This document shows positions 1-10,054 of a DNA stretch of 64,000 nucleotides, one piece after another. Positions within the stretch are counted from its first letter, which is position 1. Each line of letters begins with the position of its first letter. Source of the DNA: Lucinisca nassula. Taxonomy: Eukaryota; Mollusca; Bivalvia; Lucinida; Lucinidae. The stretch spans positions 50,009,143-50,073,142 of the forward strand of contig OY757026.1 of NCBI GenBank assembly GCA_963580285.1, given 5' to 3'. Both the position numbers and the translations under genes were made by a program. Under the pieces are notes generated by a model. The model was not told where the DNA came from. It ran no database searches and saw only the letters and a list, made by a program, of their open reading frames with translations.

Positions 1-658
1 TGTAAAAAAGATTTTAACAGCAAAAATCAGCAAATTCATTGGAACTTTTGAGAATAAACATTAACTTTGATAACTCAGAACAAGAATAAACAGCTGATCA
101 ACATTTAAATATCACGAAAAAATAGTTTGTGAGACAACCTTCCAGATTGTGCACTTGGGATTTAAAAAACAATTTGTTTTCAGAAAACGAACACCAGCTT
201 TGTCTGTCAGTAGTTCATATACTTAAAACTGCAATTGGATTTTCTTTCAGTAAGGGGCTACGGACACTACGTAATACTCTGAATTAAACCACTAGGTGGC
301 TAATTCACAGTATAATGTACAATTTTAGAGCCCTTTGCTAAAAGACATTGAATTGCAATTGCAGAAGAAGTAGACACTAGGCACATATCTTTATGCTTTG
401 TTAGGCTTGAAAATGTGTTGTGAACAACATCCTATTCTGAATTCTAAACCACAAACACAGACACCATAAAAAACACAGTTGTAGTGCACAAAGGTCTTCA
501 TTTGGCAGCTATCTCCGTTTTAAATGTTTCACATTTATCAGATTAAATCAATATCCTTAAATTCAAAAAGGACCATCCTATTGTTACTACGGTTACTCAA
601 AACTGGTCTCTGCAGTTTCTTAACAACCATGCTTGTCGAGGCCCAGTACCCTTCTGCA
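1..658. other. No gene recognised; AT-rich flank
   Basis: I see no exon, RNA gene or clear mobile element here. The only recurring word is GGGGCTACGGACACTAC near 247-263. It recurs at 3008-3026, with close variants at 2834-2868, and in reverse complement at 1857-1873 and 2486-2502, so this flank probably belongs to the same repeat neighbourhood as the inverted repeat that follows. Confidence 0.5.
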
Positions 659-1089
659 TCATCACCTTGGGCATGTTATGTGGTGGAAACACAAAGCTAG
701 TTGACCTCAGCCAGGTTTACTTTTTATATTCGTATAGCAGAGTATTAGGCTTTCATGACATGTCTCATTATTGGGTGTATTGGTATGCATATTGCTTTTA
801 TAAAACATTATATACCCAAAAATGCAATTTTGCCTATTTTATGCTGTGTCACATTTTGTTTTTCTTTTTCAGGTTTGTGTATCTCCTATATTACTTCTCA
901 CATGGACATAAAATAATGATGACATATGCCAACTTTTAAATTGTTTTACAAAATAAAATTTGGTCAATGAAGTAAAATGTTAGGATGGAAAATATAAAAC
1001 CCTACCTTTGTTATATTTTTCCATTTCTCAGGGTTATTGCACTCTGTGGCCAAAAGTATAAAAATTAGTCTTAACTAGATCACGCAGTC

Positions 1090-1520
1090 ATACTTTTTTA
1101 CCATTACCTTGGGATTATATTGAGGTCAACTTACCCCAATTAATTCTGTATTCCAACGGCCAACCAATAACCAAGTTTCAGAAGTGTAACTTCAATAGTT
1201 TAGAAGATATGGCAAGTCATACTTTTTTACCTTTGACCTTGGGGTCATGTTGAGGTCAAGGTCACACCAAAAGTAGCCCAATTTATTCTATATTCAAGGA
1301 CCATGCAATAACCAAAGTTTCAGAAGTGTAACTCCGATAATTTAGGAGATATATGGCAAAGTCATACTTTTTGACGTTTGGAGTCATGTTGGGGTCAAGG
1401 TCATGCCAAAAGTAGCCAAGTGCCATCTACATCCCATGTACTATCAAAAGGCAAAATTTGAAAAGTGTACCTTAACTGGTTTCAGAGGAGATCCATTCCA
1501 AAGACACACAAACATACATA
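1090..1520. repeat. Tandem array fragment, about 3 units with AGGTCA-like words
   Basis: About three units repeat the order: CATACTTTTT, a GACCTTGGGGTCATG-type segment, AAAAGTAGCC, a central AT-rich part and TTTCAGAAGTGTAAC. The block is missing from the matching place in the right arm of the inverted repeat (between about 3136 and 3145), so it inserted or expanded after the arms formed. It resembles the arrays inside the Helentron-like elements elsewhere in the window, but no terminal hairpin is clear. Confidence 0.65.
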
Positions 1521-1555
1521 ATTTGACAGTCCAGAACTATTAGCGAAGGTAAAAA

Positions 1556-1802
1556 TGCTTAAAGTAGAAGTAAAACAAAGATCAGGAATTGATACAATTA
1601 ACTTACTCCACCCATAAAAGACACCAAAGGGAAAGAAATACAAACATTAAGCGACCAGACCATAATGGAAACCTAAACAAAGGAAGGCCATAAGGACAGT
1701 TACTTTCCCACAAAATGGCCATATGGCCATCCAAAATTAAATGACACAAGTGATACACACAGTAAGTAACAAACAACAACATAAATAAATTGCCACAGAA
1801 GT
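1556..1802 (+). repeat. Dispersed repeat R9, copy 1
   Basis: This block has recognisable relatives at 8993-9110 plus 9330-9357, 33005-33245, 33246-33420, 40290-40560 (reversed) and 61686-61900. Shared words include GATCAGGAATTGATACAAT, AAAGGGAAAGAAATACAAAC and ACAGTTACTTTCCCACAAAA. It is absent from the right arm of the inverted repeat, so it is a separate insertion. I see no reading frame or terminal repeats, and the class is unknown. Confidence 0.7.
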
Positions 1803-1920
1803 CTGGTTTACACTCTCAAAATACATACTTTTTATTTTGAAAAGCCATATTTTTTAGTAGAGTCTGTAGCCTCTATATTCTACATTAAAATAAAACAACC
1901 CCAGACTTCTAAATTAATTC

Positions 1921-2049
1921 AAACTAGAGCTGTCAGTGAAACTGACTAGGGCCCCGGCAGCGCTATCAGAAATTTGTGGACGGACAGACAGAGACGGACG
2001 GACAGAGTGATTACTATAGGGCACCCACACTTTCAGTGCAGGGCCCTAA
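1921..2049 (-). mobile_element. Short deletion derivative of array element H5
   Basis: Both ends match the 805-bp element at 57877-58681 in reverse orientation. One end carries a stem-loop of the form GTCAGTGAAACTGAC beside CTAG. The other reads GTGATTACTATAGGGCACCC and then GGGCCC. The internal minisatellite is almost gone, leaving only a few GGACGGACAG units. The matching place in the right arm of the inverted repeat (about 2957-2968) lacks it, so it inserted after arm formation with little or no target duplication. Confidence 0.8.
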
Positions 2050-2196
2050 TTACCTTGATGTTTTATAGATTGGTGAGCTGGCTACTGATGTCAAAGGCCT
2101 AGGAACTGAAGCTGATAGCAAATGAATCAACGACCAATACAATTTGTCCATAGCCCCATAAAGTCCATAGTCATTTGAATACTAGGACTTTAAACC

Positions 2197-2424
2197 TTAA
2201 TAACTTCGTTTTAATCTTCTTTTACTGAAAATCTCACTAAGTTTCATTTGTTTCTGTGATCTTTCAGGGTCCTTCTTGGCATTTTCTTGATACCTCATTT
2301 TCTTGGCTTTTCGACCAAGTAAGTTTTCAGCATGTTGTCCAGAACCATTATTTTCAGTTCCAATGTCCAGATCATTGTTATTAATGTCTAGAGCCCTTTT
2401 CCTTGTTAGGGCCTCATATTTATA
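2197..2424 (-). pseudogene. Lys/Arg-rich coding remnant of an unknown repeat, 75 residues
   Basis: On the minus strand an open frame runs from just after a TGA (2425-2427) to a TAA at 2197-2199. It gives 75 residues rich in K, R, E and N, with segments such as GRKAKKMRYQENAKKDPER and KLSEIFSKRRLKRSY at the C-terminus. There is no good start codon at the N-terminal end, so it is a fragment or an exon. The other arm of the inverted repeat encodes a related C-terminus (MELNEILSKRRQRQNY, then stop, at 2760-2810). Two diverged copies keeping the same stop suggest a once-real protein of a repeat. Lys/Arg-rich tracts of this style occur near the N-terminus of some large transposon proteins, but I cannot assign a family. 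Confidence 0.5.
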
Positions 2425-2744
2425 TCAAACAACCGAAAAATTAATTCAAATGCTTTAAGTAAATCTAGCGGCTATGTTTGTTGTAGAGTCCGTAGCCCCT
2501 GTTGAATCGCTTAATTAAAACATAAGTTGGTCAAATAAGATCGCTAAAATGGGTTTAATCCTACTCATTTTCTTGAATTGAAACCCCAAATTTTACATTG
2601 TTCATATCAGAAAGAATACAAGAGTACAAGGCTTAGTTAGGACTCCTTCAAACACTGTCAATCACATTTAACTTTTTCGATTTTCTGTCAACACAAAACC
2701 ATTCTTTGGGTGTCAGATAGCAAAATTGAGTTGACACAAGTTTT

Positions 2745-2810
2745 ATTTATTCAAAACACATGGAACTTAATGAGATTTTGAGTAAAAGAAGACAAAGACA
2801 AAATTATTAA
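2745..2810 (+). pseudogene. Second copy of the coding remnant (right arm)
   Basis: The plus strand reads MELNEILSKRRQRQNY before a TAA at 2808-2810. This lines up with KLSEIFSKRRLKRSY encoded on the minus strand at 2197-2240. The sequence upstream of about 2745 no longer aligns. This is a 3' fragment only; it supports the idea that the inverted repeat arms are two copies of one coding element. Confidence 0.5.
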
Positions 2811-3568
2811 AGTTTTAAAGTTCTAATTTTCAAGGGGCTACGGACTCTACGGGGCTACGGACAAACTGTATAGGTCGCTGCTTCATTTGCTATTAGCTTC
2901 AGTTCCTAGGCCTTTGACATTAGTAGCCAGCTCCACAATCTGTAAAACATCAAGGTAAATTGAATTAATTTAGAAGGCTATGGTTGTTGTATTTTGATGT
3001 AGAACATAGGGGCTACGGACACTACAGAAAATATGGCTTTTTCAAAATAATGAATATGTATTTTGAGAGGGTAAACCTGATCTTAAGCAGTTGTTCCTTC
3101 GCTAATAGTTTCTGGACTGTCAAATTATCTTATTAAGACTAATTTTGATACTTTCTGCATAAAGCTTAAGGCCACAGAGTGCAATAACCCTGAAAAATGG
3201 GAAAACATAACAAAGGTAGGGTTTTATATTTCCCATCCTGAAATTTTAGTTAATTGACCAAAATTTATTCTGTAAAAAAAAATCAAAAGTAGGCATATGT
3301 CTTCATGACTTTGCATTGTTTTATGACCATGTGCGAAGTAATATGGGAGTTACAGTACTTTGAAAAAGAAGAAAAAACTTTGACACAGCGTAACATAGGA
3401 AAAATGGCATTTTTTGGGTATGTAATGTTTTATAACAGCAATATGCATCTCAATACACCCAATAATGAGACATGCAATGAAAGCCTGATACCTCTGCTTT
3501 ATGAATATAAAAAGTAAACCTGGCTGAGGTCAACTAGCTTTGCGTTTCTACCGCATAACATGCACAAG

Positions 3569-4909
3569 GTGCAAAGTGACACCCTGATCTTGACTCAGCC
3601 GACTGCAAACCCGACTGGAAAGCCATAGTCTTGGATACTATCAATCATAGAGGCTGTTTTATTGCTATTTATGACTGTTAACCAACGGAAAGTTCATAGC
3701 ATGCTCTCCAAAATAAATGTGCACCACACAATGCGAGTTTTCTAGTAAATTGTGTGTACATCTCTCAGTTGTCGTCCAAAGTAACGAGGGAAAAGTCTGT
3801 ATGGAGTCTTGTGTAACGAGAGTATAAAATGAATTCAACTCCAGTGTAACGCTATCTCGAACGCTTATGGGTCATTCAATTAATATGTTGCAAGTGTTGA
3901 AGGCATGTTGTTTTTTTTCATTAATTCGACAAAATTTGTAAAACATAAAGCAATTTAACACCCAGAATGTAACGAGCGTCTTCAGCATTGTGTCTCATAG
4001 GACATTAAAGTATTCATATTTTGTGGGTGATAAAATAATCGTCGATAAAAATGCATTATATAACCAAAGAAAACAACGCATATTATCATATCTTCATCTG
4101 ATCGCAGATAAAGTGTGTTTACAACTCCAATTTGGCAAAAACCGGCATTCGATCGTAACAACCGGTGACATGCATACGATCGTCACCTTCCCTGATAACT
4201 GTGGACACCACGACCTTTACTGTTTGTGACTATTCTCCTTTTGCAACCCACAGAGCGCGTTTTGTGTAAACACAAAATAGGTCACATGGCTCTATTTGGC
4301 GGCAAATTCCGACCCATAAACAAATTTATCACTTGGGTAGATCGATAATAACGATCGTCACAAATTGGACACCACGAAGGGTACACGGATATTTTTCCAT
4401 AAATAGGATAATCAAACTAGCCTCAGGCTGACTCAGTTTCGTGCAAACAGTAGGCTAATTGTCAAAGAGGAAATACATCCGTGTGATATTTGTGTAATGA
4501 ACGATGGTGCGTTAATATAAATCAATATTTCATGAACAACTATGGGACACGATAGTAACGAGCACAATGTATATTTTACAAAGTCAATTTTTCAGTGTCT
4601 GTGAGGTGTTTACTGAATATTTTGACATAAAAACCTTTCTTAATGTATTAACTCTTCATTACATGGACGATTTTCTACAGCTATGGCATATACCATTACA
4701 GTGGGCAATCAAATGAGGGCACCATTGCAATGTCACAAATTCAAAGCAAAAAATTGGGTTATTTTGGTTAAATTAATTCATTTTTTTCTTTTCTCATTTA
4801 TGACAATCTACATATTTTATCTTTTTTTATCTCTCCAATGTATCTTTATGACATCAGAAAACCTTCTCAGTATGTTCTTAATGTATACGGTTAAAAAATA
4901 ATGATTTTA
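3569..4909. other. No gene recognised
   Basis: I found no convincing exon or repeat family in this 1.3 kb stretch. Two words recur within it: GTAACGAG (for example near 3782, 3815, 3970 and 4556) and ACGATCGT (near 4145, 4177 and 4352). The short open frames here (for example 3990-4229 and 4683-4901) have no recognisable motifs. Confidence 0.4.
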
Positions 4910-5900
4910 CTGGGGTACCCCTAAAATTCACCAGTACCGTGGAATGACCCAAATATGAAGACTCTATCTTAAATGGTTCAAAAGTTATGAACAATTTTAT
5001 ATTTACTTTTAGTGGGTCAAAGGTCAAGGTCAAAATATTTTGCATGAATGTAAAGCTCTTGTCACAAGGAACCTACATGCCTAATACACATGTATGAAGG
5101 CTGTATCTCAAACGGTTCAAAAGTTATGGCCACTGTTAACTTTTTCTTTTACGTAGGTCAGAGGTCAAGGTCGCAGGTCAACAGTTTTTGTGTGAATGAA
5201 AAGCTCTTGTCACAAGGAACCTACATGCAAAATATGAAGGCTATATCTCAAACGGTTCAAAAGTTATGACCAAAATGTTATTTTTATACCCCCGCAAACG
5301 AAGTTTGAAGGGGGTATATAGGAGTCAGCTTGTCGTCGTCGGTCCGTTACAAAAAACTTTAACATTGCTCATAACTTCCTTATTCTTTGACCGATTTCTT
5401 TAATATTCACACACCACACACCTTGCCACGAGTACTTAAGATTGATATACACAAACCTGACCTTGACCTTTACGTTGACCTTCCTCAAGGTCAAATACTT
5501 GTAAAAATTTGTCTGACAACGCATGCGGGGGTATAACTGGCGCCCGTTAGGCGGCAGCTCTAGTTTGTTTTAAGTAGGTCAAGGTCACAGGTCAAGATTT
5601 TTGCACAAATGTAAAGCTTCTGTCACTTGACAAATACATGCCAAATATGAAGGCTGTATCTCAAGCGGTTCAAAAGTTATGGCAAATGGTTTTTTTAAGT
5701 AGTTCAAAGGTCAAGGTCACAGGTCAGTTTTTTGCATGAATGTGAAGCTCATGTCACAAGGAACCTTCATGCCAAATATGAATGTTCTACCGCAAATGGT
5801 TCAAAAGTTATGACCAACGTTAAAGTTGTCCACATACAAACCAACAAACAAACAGACAGGGCAAAAACAATATGTCCCCGCTATCGCTACCGGGGACATA
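4910..5900 (+). mobile_element. Array element H6, about 5 units, with terminal hairpin
   Basis: Units of about 130-150 bp repeat the order AATATGAAGGCTGTATCTC, GGTTCAAAAGTTATG, GGTCAAAGGTCAAGGTC, GCATGAATGTAAAGCTC and CACAAGGAACCTACATG. The right end (5872-5898) is a strong stem-loop with TGTCCCC and GGGGACA arms, followed by TAATAAA. A central minisatellite plus a 3' stem-loop with no coding sequence resembles non-autonomous Helentron-type elements. The array is split by another element at 5285-5566. The left boundary is unclear. Confidence 0.65.
5285..5566 (+). mobile_element. Element H4, copy 1, nested in H6
   Basis: The element begins with a hairpin (5285-5318, TATACCCCC and GGGGGTATA arms) and ends in a GGCGCCCGTTAGGCGGC stem-loop followed by AGCTCTAGTTT. 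It contains GACCTTGACC words and a GTCGTCGTC stretch. A near-identical copy lies inverted at 14411-14708. It interrupts an H6 unit within a T-run, with no obvious target duplication beyond T residues. Confidence 0.8.
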
Positions 5901-6145
5901 ATAAAAAAAACTTTTTTAACACTCTAGTAGCCAGTTTTGGTCCAATCATCATCAAACTTGTTCAGAATGACCATCTTGACAATATCTAGGTCAAGTTCAA
6001 TTATGGGTCATGTTGTGTCAAAAAGTAGGTCAAATCATAGAAAGACCTTGTTAACACTCTAGATGCCACAGTTTTGTACATAATGATGGAGAATTTGTAT
6101 TACATAATATTCTTGCACACCAGATAAGGAATAATAATATCATTT

Positions 6146-6257
6146 CATGGAGATTGATCATAAAATCTTTACTCTATGACCATTCTCTCCCTTATGCTGA
6201 TTCAAGAAGGGCAGTTGTCAGTTTCTGGCAAAAGAATGTGCACTGTTTCTTATAAAA
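6146..6257 (+). mobile_element. SINE B internal fragment
   Basis: This block matches the middle of SINE B: CATGGAGATTGATCATAAAATC, CATTCTCTCCCTTATGCTG, ATTCAAGAAGGGCAGTTGTC and TTTCTGGCAAAAGAATGTG. The tRNA-like head and the CAAA tail are missing. It lies just upstream of the candidate exon at 6474. Confidence 0.7.
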
Positions 6258-6473
6258 AAAAATAAGAACAATGTACATATGTACATTCATGGACATGTTA
6301 AACAAGGTCTGTCTTTTTTTTCTATGATTTTATAAAAACTCAGAATAATTGTTTCTATCATTCTTCGAATTTTTCCCTCATAGATTTCTCATGATTTCTC
6401 TAAATTGTCTCTTGTACTTACTTTATCATTGCAGCATTATATACATGTACTTTAAAAATATTAATGCTTTCAG

Positions 6474-6571
6474 CCTGTGCCATGAAAATAAAGAGATATA
6501 CCTGAGAAACGTCAAGCGAGAAAAAGATAATGAAGGCGTTCCACAACATAGTTGGATACTGCAAGAGGTAG
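6474..6571 (+). CDS. Candidate internal exon of an unidentified host gene
   Basis: A pyrimidine-rich stretch and CTTTCAG precede 6474. The reading frame then gives LCHENKEIYLRNVKREKDN followed by EGVPQHSWILQEV with no stop. Two donors are possible: GAG|GTAGGT after 6567 or GTAG|GTATGA after 6571. The second leaves one base of a codon, which fits exactly the acceptor phase of the exon at 10055, producing ...ILQEV-GQIFSRY.... The composition is unlike the surrounding AT-rich repeats and no repeat family covers it. An alternative acceptor at 6433 would lengthen the exon. I do not recognise the protein; upstream exons were not found and may lie before the window. Confidence 0.45.
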
Positions 6572-6814
6572 GTATGAAGTCACTACATGGTTTAGTTTCT
6601 TATATATAATGAAATACAACCTGTGAGCATCATACAATTCATAGGGATGAGCTGCTATAGAAGTGTTGTGGCAAGCAGATTTTGTTTCATTATTACAGAC
6701 ACTAATCATGTCTAAAAGCAATCAAATATGATATGTTTTCTAAAACATAAAAATTGCATATGTAACACGCCGTTTGATTGAATAGCCTCGAAAAGTAGTG
6801 ACAGCACATTCTGT

Positions 6815-7490
6815 TTTGTTTTTGTTTGTTTGATTTGAGGTTTAGCGTCCCCATCAACACTGTAAAGGTCATTTTGAAGATGTTGCTTCCAATTTTGTGG
6901 GACTTTTACACAACATTGAGATGAAATGACATCTCAAGCCCTGCTGCCTAATTTGCCCCCGCCCATCGGGCTTGAAGAAATAGATGGGCTGCATGATGCT
7001 TCCACTCAGAGCTGAAACCGACCCCAGCCAGTACTGGTAAACCGCTTAGAGGATCTAAGCCTGCCCAGGCAAAGCAGTGCGAGTCGGACCGTCCATGCTT
7101 ATAAACCCTTTTGGTTTCATTGGACGACAGGGCTTGAGATGTCATTTCATCCCAGTGTCGGGTAAAAGTCCCACAAATTGGAAGCACCATCTCCAAAATG
7201 ACCTTTATAGTGTTGACGGGGATGCTAAACCTCAAATCAAACAAACAAAACAGAACATAACATCTATTCAGTGGTGATGGGGACGTTTAACCACGAGTCA
7301 AACAAACAAACCTGCTGCCTAATGAAACCAATAGGGTTTATAAGCATGGACTGTCCGACTCGCACCCCTTTGCCTTGGCAGGCTTAGATACTGTAAGCGG
7401 TTTACCAGTACTCGTGTGCGGTCGGTTTCAGCTCTGCATAGAAGCATCATGCAGCCCATCTATGTTTTCAAGCTCTGATGGGCGGGGCCT
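6815..7490 (-). mobile_element. SINE A copy 1, split by a second SINE A
   Basis: The outer copy runs 6815-6952 and resumes at 7311. It is flanked by a near-perfect 14-bp duplication (ACAGCACATTCTGT at 6801-6814, ACAGCAGATTCTGT at 7491-7504). In plus orientation it starts with TTTG repeats and GATTTGAGGTTTAGCGTC and ends in GGGCGGGGCC, so its sense strand is minus, with a CAAA tail. The reading frames inside (for example 6948-7244) are read-through of SINE sequence and not genes. Confidence 0.9.
6953..7310 (+). mobile_element. SINE A copy 2, nested inside copy 1
   Basis: A second SINE A in opposite orientation is bracketed by a perfect 13-bp duplication, CCTGCTGCCTAAT, at 6940-6952 and 7311-7323. 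It runs from the GC-rich 5' end (CCCCCGCCCATCGGGC) through the core (GTACTGGTAAACCGCTTAG) to AACCTCAAATCAAACAAACA. Beyond the tail it has a second tail-like segment (GGGGACGTTTAACCACGAG then CAAACAAACAAA), so the 3' end appears duplicated. Confidence 0.92.
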
Positions 7491-7564
7491 ACAGCAGATT
7501 CTGTGAACTTATACTCTGTCCAAAACGTTCTGTTATCATTGCTTTTCATTTACACTTCATTTGT

Positions 7565-7873
7565 TTTTTGTTTGTTTGTATTGGAGTTTTACGGCCCAGT
7601 CAACACTATCTAGGTCATTTTTGAGCCGGTCAGTTTACCTATCAACACTATCCTGGGCAGGCTTATACGTAAGCGGTTAACCAGTTCAGTGCACATTCTT
7701 TCGCCAGAAACTGACAACTGCCCTTCTTGAATCAGCGGAAGGGAGAGAATGACCGCAGAAAAGATTTCATGATCAATCTCTACGAAAGAATGTTGCCGAC
7801 CCCGGCGGGAGTCGAACCCGTGACCTCCTGATCACCAGTCAGACGCGCATCCGACTGAGCCACTGAGGCCGGC
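7565..7873 (-). mobile_element. SINE B full-length copy
   Basis: On the minus strand this is a tRNA-derived SINE. The head has GGCCTCAGTGGCTCAGTCGG (A box) and GGGTTCGACTCCCG (B box). A body with GAAAGAATGTGCACTG follows, then a core with AAGCCTGCCCAGG and a tail with GTTGACTGGGCCGTAAAAC ending in CAAACAAACAAA. A perfect 14-bp duplication, TACACTTCATTTGT, flanks it at 7551-7564 and 7874-7887, which is proof of target-primed insertion. Confidence 0.93.
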
Positions 7874-7987
7874 TACACTTCATTTGTCACCTCTTGCAAA
7901 ATTTTACAACTCTCTTAAGAAAGCAACAAAAAAGCTAATCAGAATTGGGGTGATTGTTGTCAAAATTTTCATTTGCGGGTTGGGGAT

Positions 7988-8249
7988 TTGTTTGTTTGTT
8001 TGATTTGAGGCTTAACGTCCCCATCAACACTGTATATGTCATTTTGGAGAACTTGCTTCCAATTTTGTGAGATTTTTAGCCCTGTCGCCCAATGAAACCA
8101 ATGGGGTTTAAAAGCATGGGCGGCCTGACTCGCACCACTTTGCCTGGGCAGGCATAGATCCTCTAAGCGGTTTACCTGTACACGTGTGCACCAGTACACG
8201 TGTGCGGTCAGTTTCAGCTCTGCGTGGAAGCATCATGCAGCCCATCTAT
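7988..8249 (-). mobile_element. SINE A copy 3, internally deleted
   Basis: It begins in plus orientation with TTTGTTTGATTTGAGGC and carries CCAATGAAACCAATGGGG, TCCTCTAAGCGGTTTACC and AGCTCTGCGTGGAAGC. About 40 bases after GACATTGAG are missing. The GTACACGTGTGC segment is duplicated. The GC-rich 5' end is replaced by a relic with GACCTTTGACC words starting at 8248. Confidence 0.85.
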
Positions 8250-8545
8250 TTATACCCCGGCATTTGACCTTTGACCTCTAAATACGACCTTGACCTTGGC
8301 AGTATGTACCTGGATATTGTTTGTGACACATTGTCTCATGATGGTTAACATATCTGCAAAATAATTTAAAAATCCATCCATAAATAAAAATGTAATTGAC
8401 AGCGTTTAAGTTTCGGACGGACAGTCTAAGGTACGCATGGACGGACTGATGGGCAGGGGCAACACTATATGCCCTTCCGCCATTCGAATGCTATTCTTTG
8501 AATGGCGAGGTATTCTTTGAATGTGGGGGGGGGGGGGGGGCATAA
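8250..8545. repeat. Relic of an array element, ending in a G-run
   Basis: The segment starts TATACCCCGGCATTTGACC and has GACCTTGACCTTGG, then GGACGGACAG words and a short direct repeat (TATTCTTTGAATGGCGAG, TATTCTTTGAATG). It ends in 16 G residues (8525-8540). The composition resembles the H4/H5 elements, but the ends do not match a specific copy. Confidence 0.45.
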
Positions 8546-8600
8546 CATTTTTTTAAAAAGATTTCTACTCCTAAACTGCTAGGCTGATCTTAAAAGTAGT

Positions 8601-8858
8601 GGCTGACCTCGGTAGCTCAGTCGGATGGGTGTCTGACTGTGATCAGATGCATGTGGGTTGGTACCTTCTGGGGTCGGCAACATTCTTTTGTGGAGGTTGA
8701 TCATGAAATCTTTTCAATGGTCTTTCTCTCCCGTCCACTGATTCAAGAAGGGCAGCTGTCAGTTTTTAGTGAAAGAATGAGCACTGTACTGGTTAACAGC
8801 TTACGGCTCAAAAATGACATAGTGTTGACTGGGTCGTTAAACCCCAATACAAACAAAT
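8601..8858 (+). mobile_element. SINE B copy, plus strand
   Basis: It reads GACCTCGGTAGCTCAGTCGG (A box), a degraded B box, GGGGTCGGCAACATTC, ATTCAAGAAGGGCAGCTGTC, GTACTGGTTAACAGCTTACG, and the tail GTTGACTGGGTCGTTAAAC with ATACAAACAAA. Part of the core between CTTACG and CTCAAAAATGAC is deleted. Confidence 0.85.
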
Positions 8859-8867
8859 GATCTTTGT

Positions 8868-8968
8868 TATTGGGTCACTGTCAACAAAATTGCTCAAACC
8901 CTCCACTCCATATTGTTTCATTTGCACAATTTGGTTCAGGTAAGCGATCCAGGGCAATTATGGCTTAA
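8868..8968. repeat. Relic of the right end of array element H3
   Basis: ATTGCTCAAACCCTCCACTCC, TTTCATTTGCACAATTTGG and CAGGTAAGCGATCCAGGGC match the right end of the large element ending near 26158. The terminal hairpin has decayed and the TTCTTGTT end is missing. Confidence 0.6.
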
Positions 8969-8992
8969 AACCACTTAAGTTCTAAATTGAAG

Positions 8993-9360
8993 TGAAGGCA
9001 ATGATCAGGAATCGATACAATCAACCCACAGCTCCAATCAGAGACACCAAGGGAATGAAACACAAACATGAGGACACCTTGACTGATAAGGTCATGGTTG
9101 TATTAACCCTTTCCCACTCAGATACGTGTTTTTACGTGTCTGCACCCCCCCCCCCCCCCATTTTAAGCCCCAGAAGCACCAAAAATCTGCATTTCCTACC
9201 CCTGGATAGTTATGTTTGCTTTAAGATTTGTTGGCCTAAAAAGTGACCTGTTTTTTCCGCGCGCCTCCCCACTAAAACTATTGGGGGGGGGGGGGGGAGA
9301 TTGAAGGGGGGGGGGGGGGGGTAAGTAGCGAACAACAACATAAATAAACCGCCACAGAAG
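8993..9360 (+). repeat. R9 repeat copy with inserted poly-C/poly-G segment
   Basis: R9 words lie at 8993-9110 and resume at 9330-9357 (AACAACAACATAAATAAAC, GCCACAGAAG). Between them sits a segment with 15 C (9145-9159), 15 G (9283-9297) and 16 G (9306-9321). The C-run and G-runs could pair into a long hairpin, and the region may be hard to sequence. Confidence 0.55.
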
Positions 9361-9419
9361 AACCGCCCAGGAGCCCGTCTACGCCCTCGAACAGCCTCCC
9401 CACAGCCACTACCAAACCA

Positions 9420-9825
9420 AGGCTTGCCTCCCCCAGCACCTGTATTTTCATGTAAAAGCCTGTATTTTCTTGAAAAAACCTATATTTTTCACTTTTTGAA
9501 CCTTCTTGCGACTCAACCCTAACTTTTCTTTAAAATGCACTACTATTTTTTACTTTTTAGTCCCATAAAAACTGTCAAGAAATTGTATTTTTTTTCCTCG
9601 CTCGCTCGGACTTTGTAAGATTCAGATCAACTTTTTCTGAGTAATTGTGGCACAAAAACTCATCAAATATTTTTTCTTCAGTTTTAAATCTTTATGTAAG
9701 TTTGGAAGACTCTTTTTTTAACCTGTATTTTTATTGAAAAACCTGTAAATAACCTATATTTTGAGTAAGAAGAACCTATATAAAAACCTATATTTTCAAA
9801 GTGGGCCACTAGGAGGCCTGTCCTT
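9420..9825. repeat. AT-rich region with repeated ACCTGTATTTT words
   Basis: Variants of CCTGTATTTTCATG, CCTATATTTTTC and CCTATATTTTGAG recur at both ends of this 400-bp stretch, with a TCGCTCGCTCGG cluster in the middle. It may be a decayed element; no coding potential is seen. Confidence 0.35.
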
Positions 9826-10054
9826 GTGAAAATCTTCACAGCTTTGGTAGTAAACATTATCAGCCTTTCTTTCCATCTGGATGCTAGATTGTGAAAAACT
9901 TTTCAACATGCACTACCACCTTGTATGGACTGGTCCATATTCATGGATGATTGTGACTGCTGATAAGCATGTGAATGATTCTAAACATGGAAAATTTTAA
10001 GACATGCTATAACTGCAATATATATGTACTTATCCATGGTGTCTCATTTTTCAG

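Larger units (their letters stand above)
659..3568. repeat. Large inverted repeat, arms about 659-2255 and 2752-3568
   Basis: The sequence from about 3568 backwards matches the reverse complement of 659 onwards. Matching blocks are 659-1085 with 3140-3568, the block around 1524-1547 with 3112-3136, 1805-1915 with 2958-3085, and 2056-2255 with 2752-2950. The left arm is longer because it holds three insertions absent from the right arm: an array at 1090-1520, a dispersed repeat at 1556-1800 and a short element at 1921-2049. The arms carry homologous coding remnants reading away from the centre. Divergence between the arms by eye is perhaps 10-15%, so this is an old structure and not a simple assembly fold-back. 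Confidence 0.8.

Noticed and set aside
2268..2318. Plus-strand 51-bp exon (CTTTCAG acceptor, GTAAGT donor)
   Set aside because: The opposite strand has a longer open frame with a paralogous copy in the other arm, which explains the sequence better.
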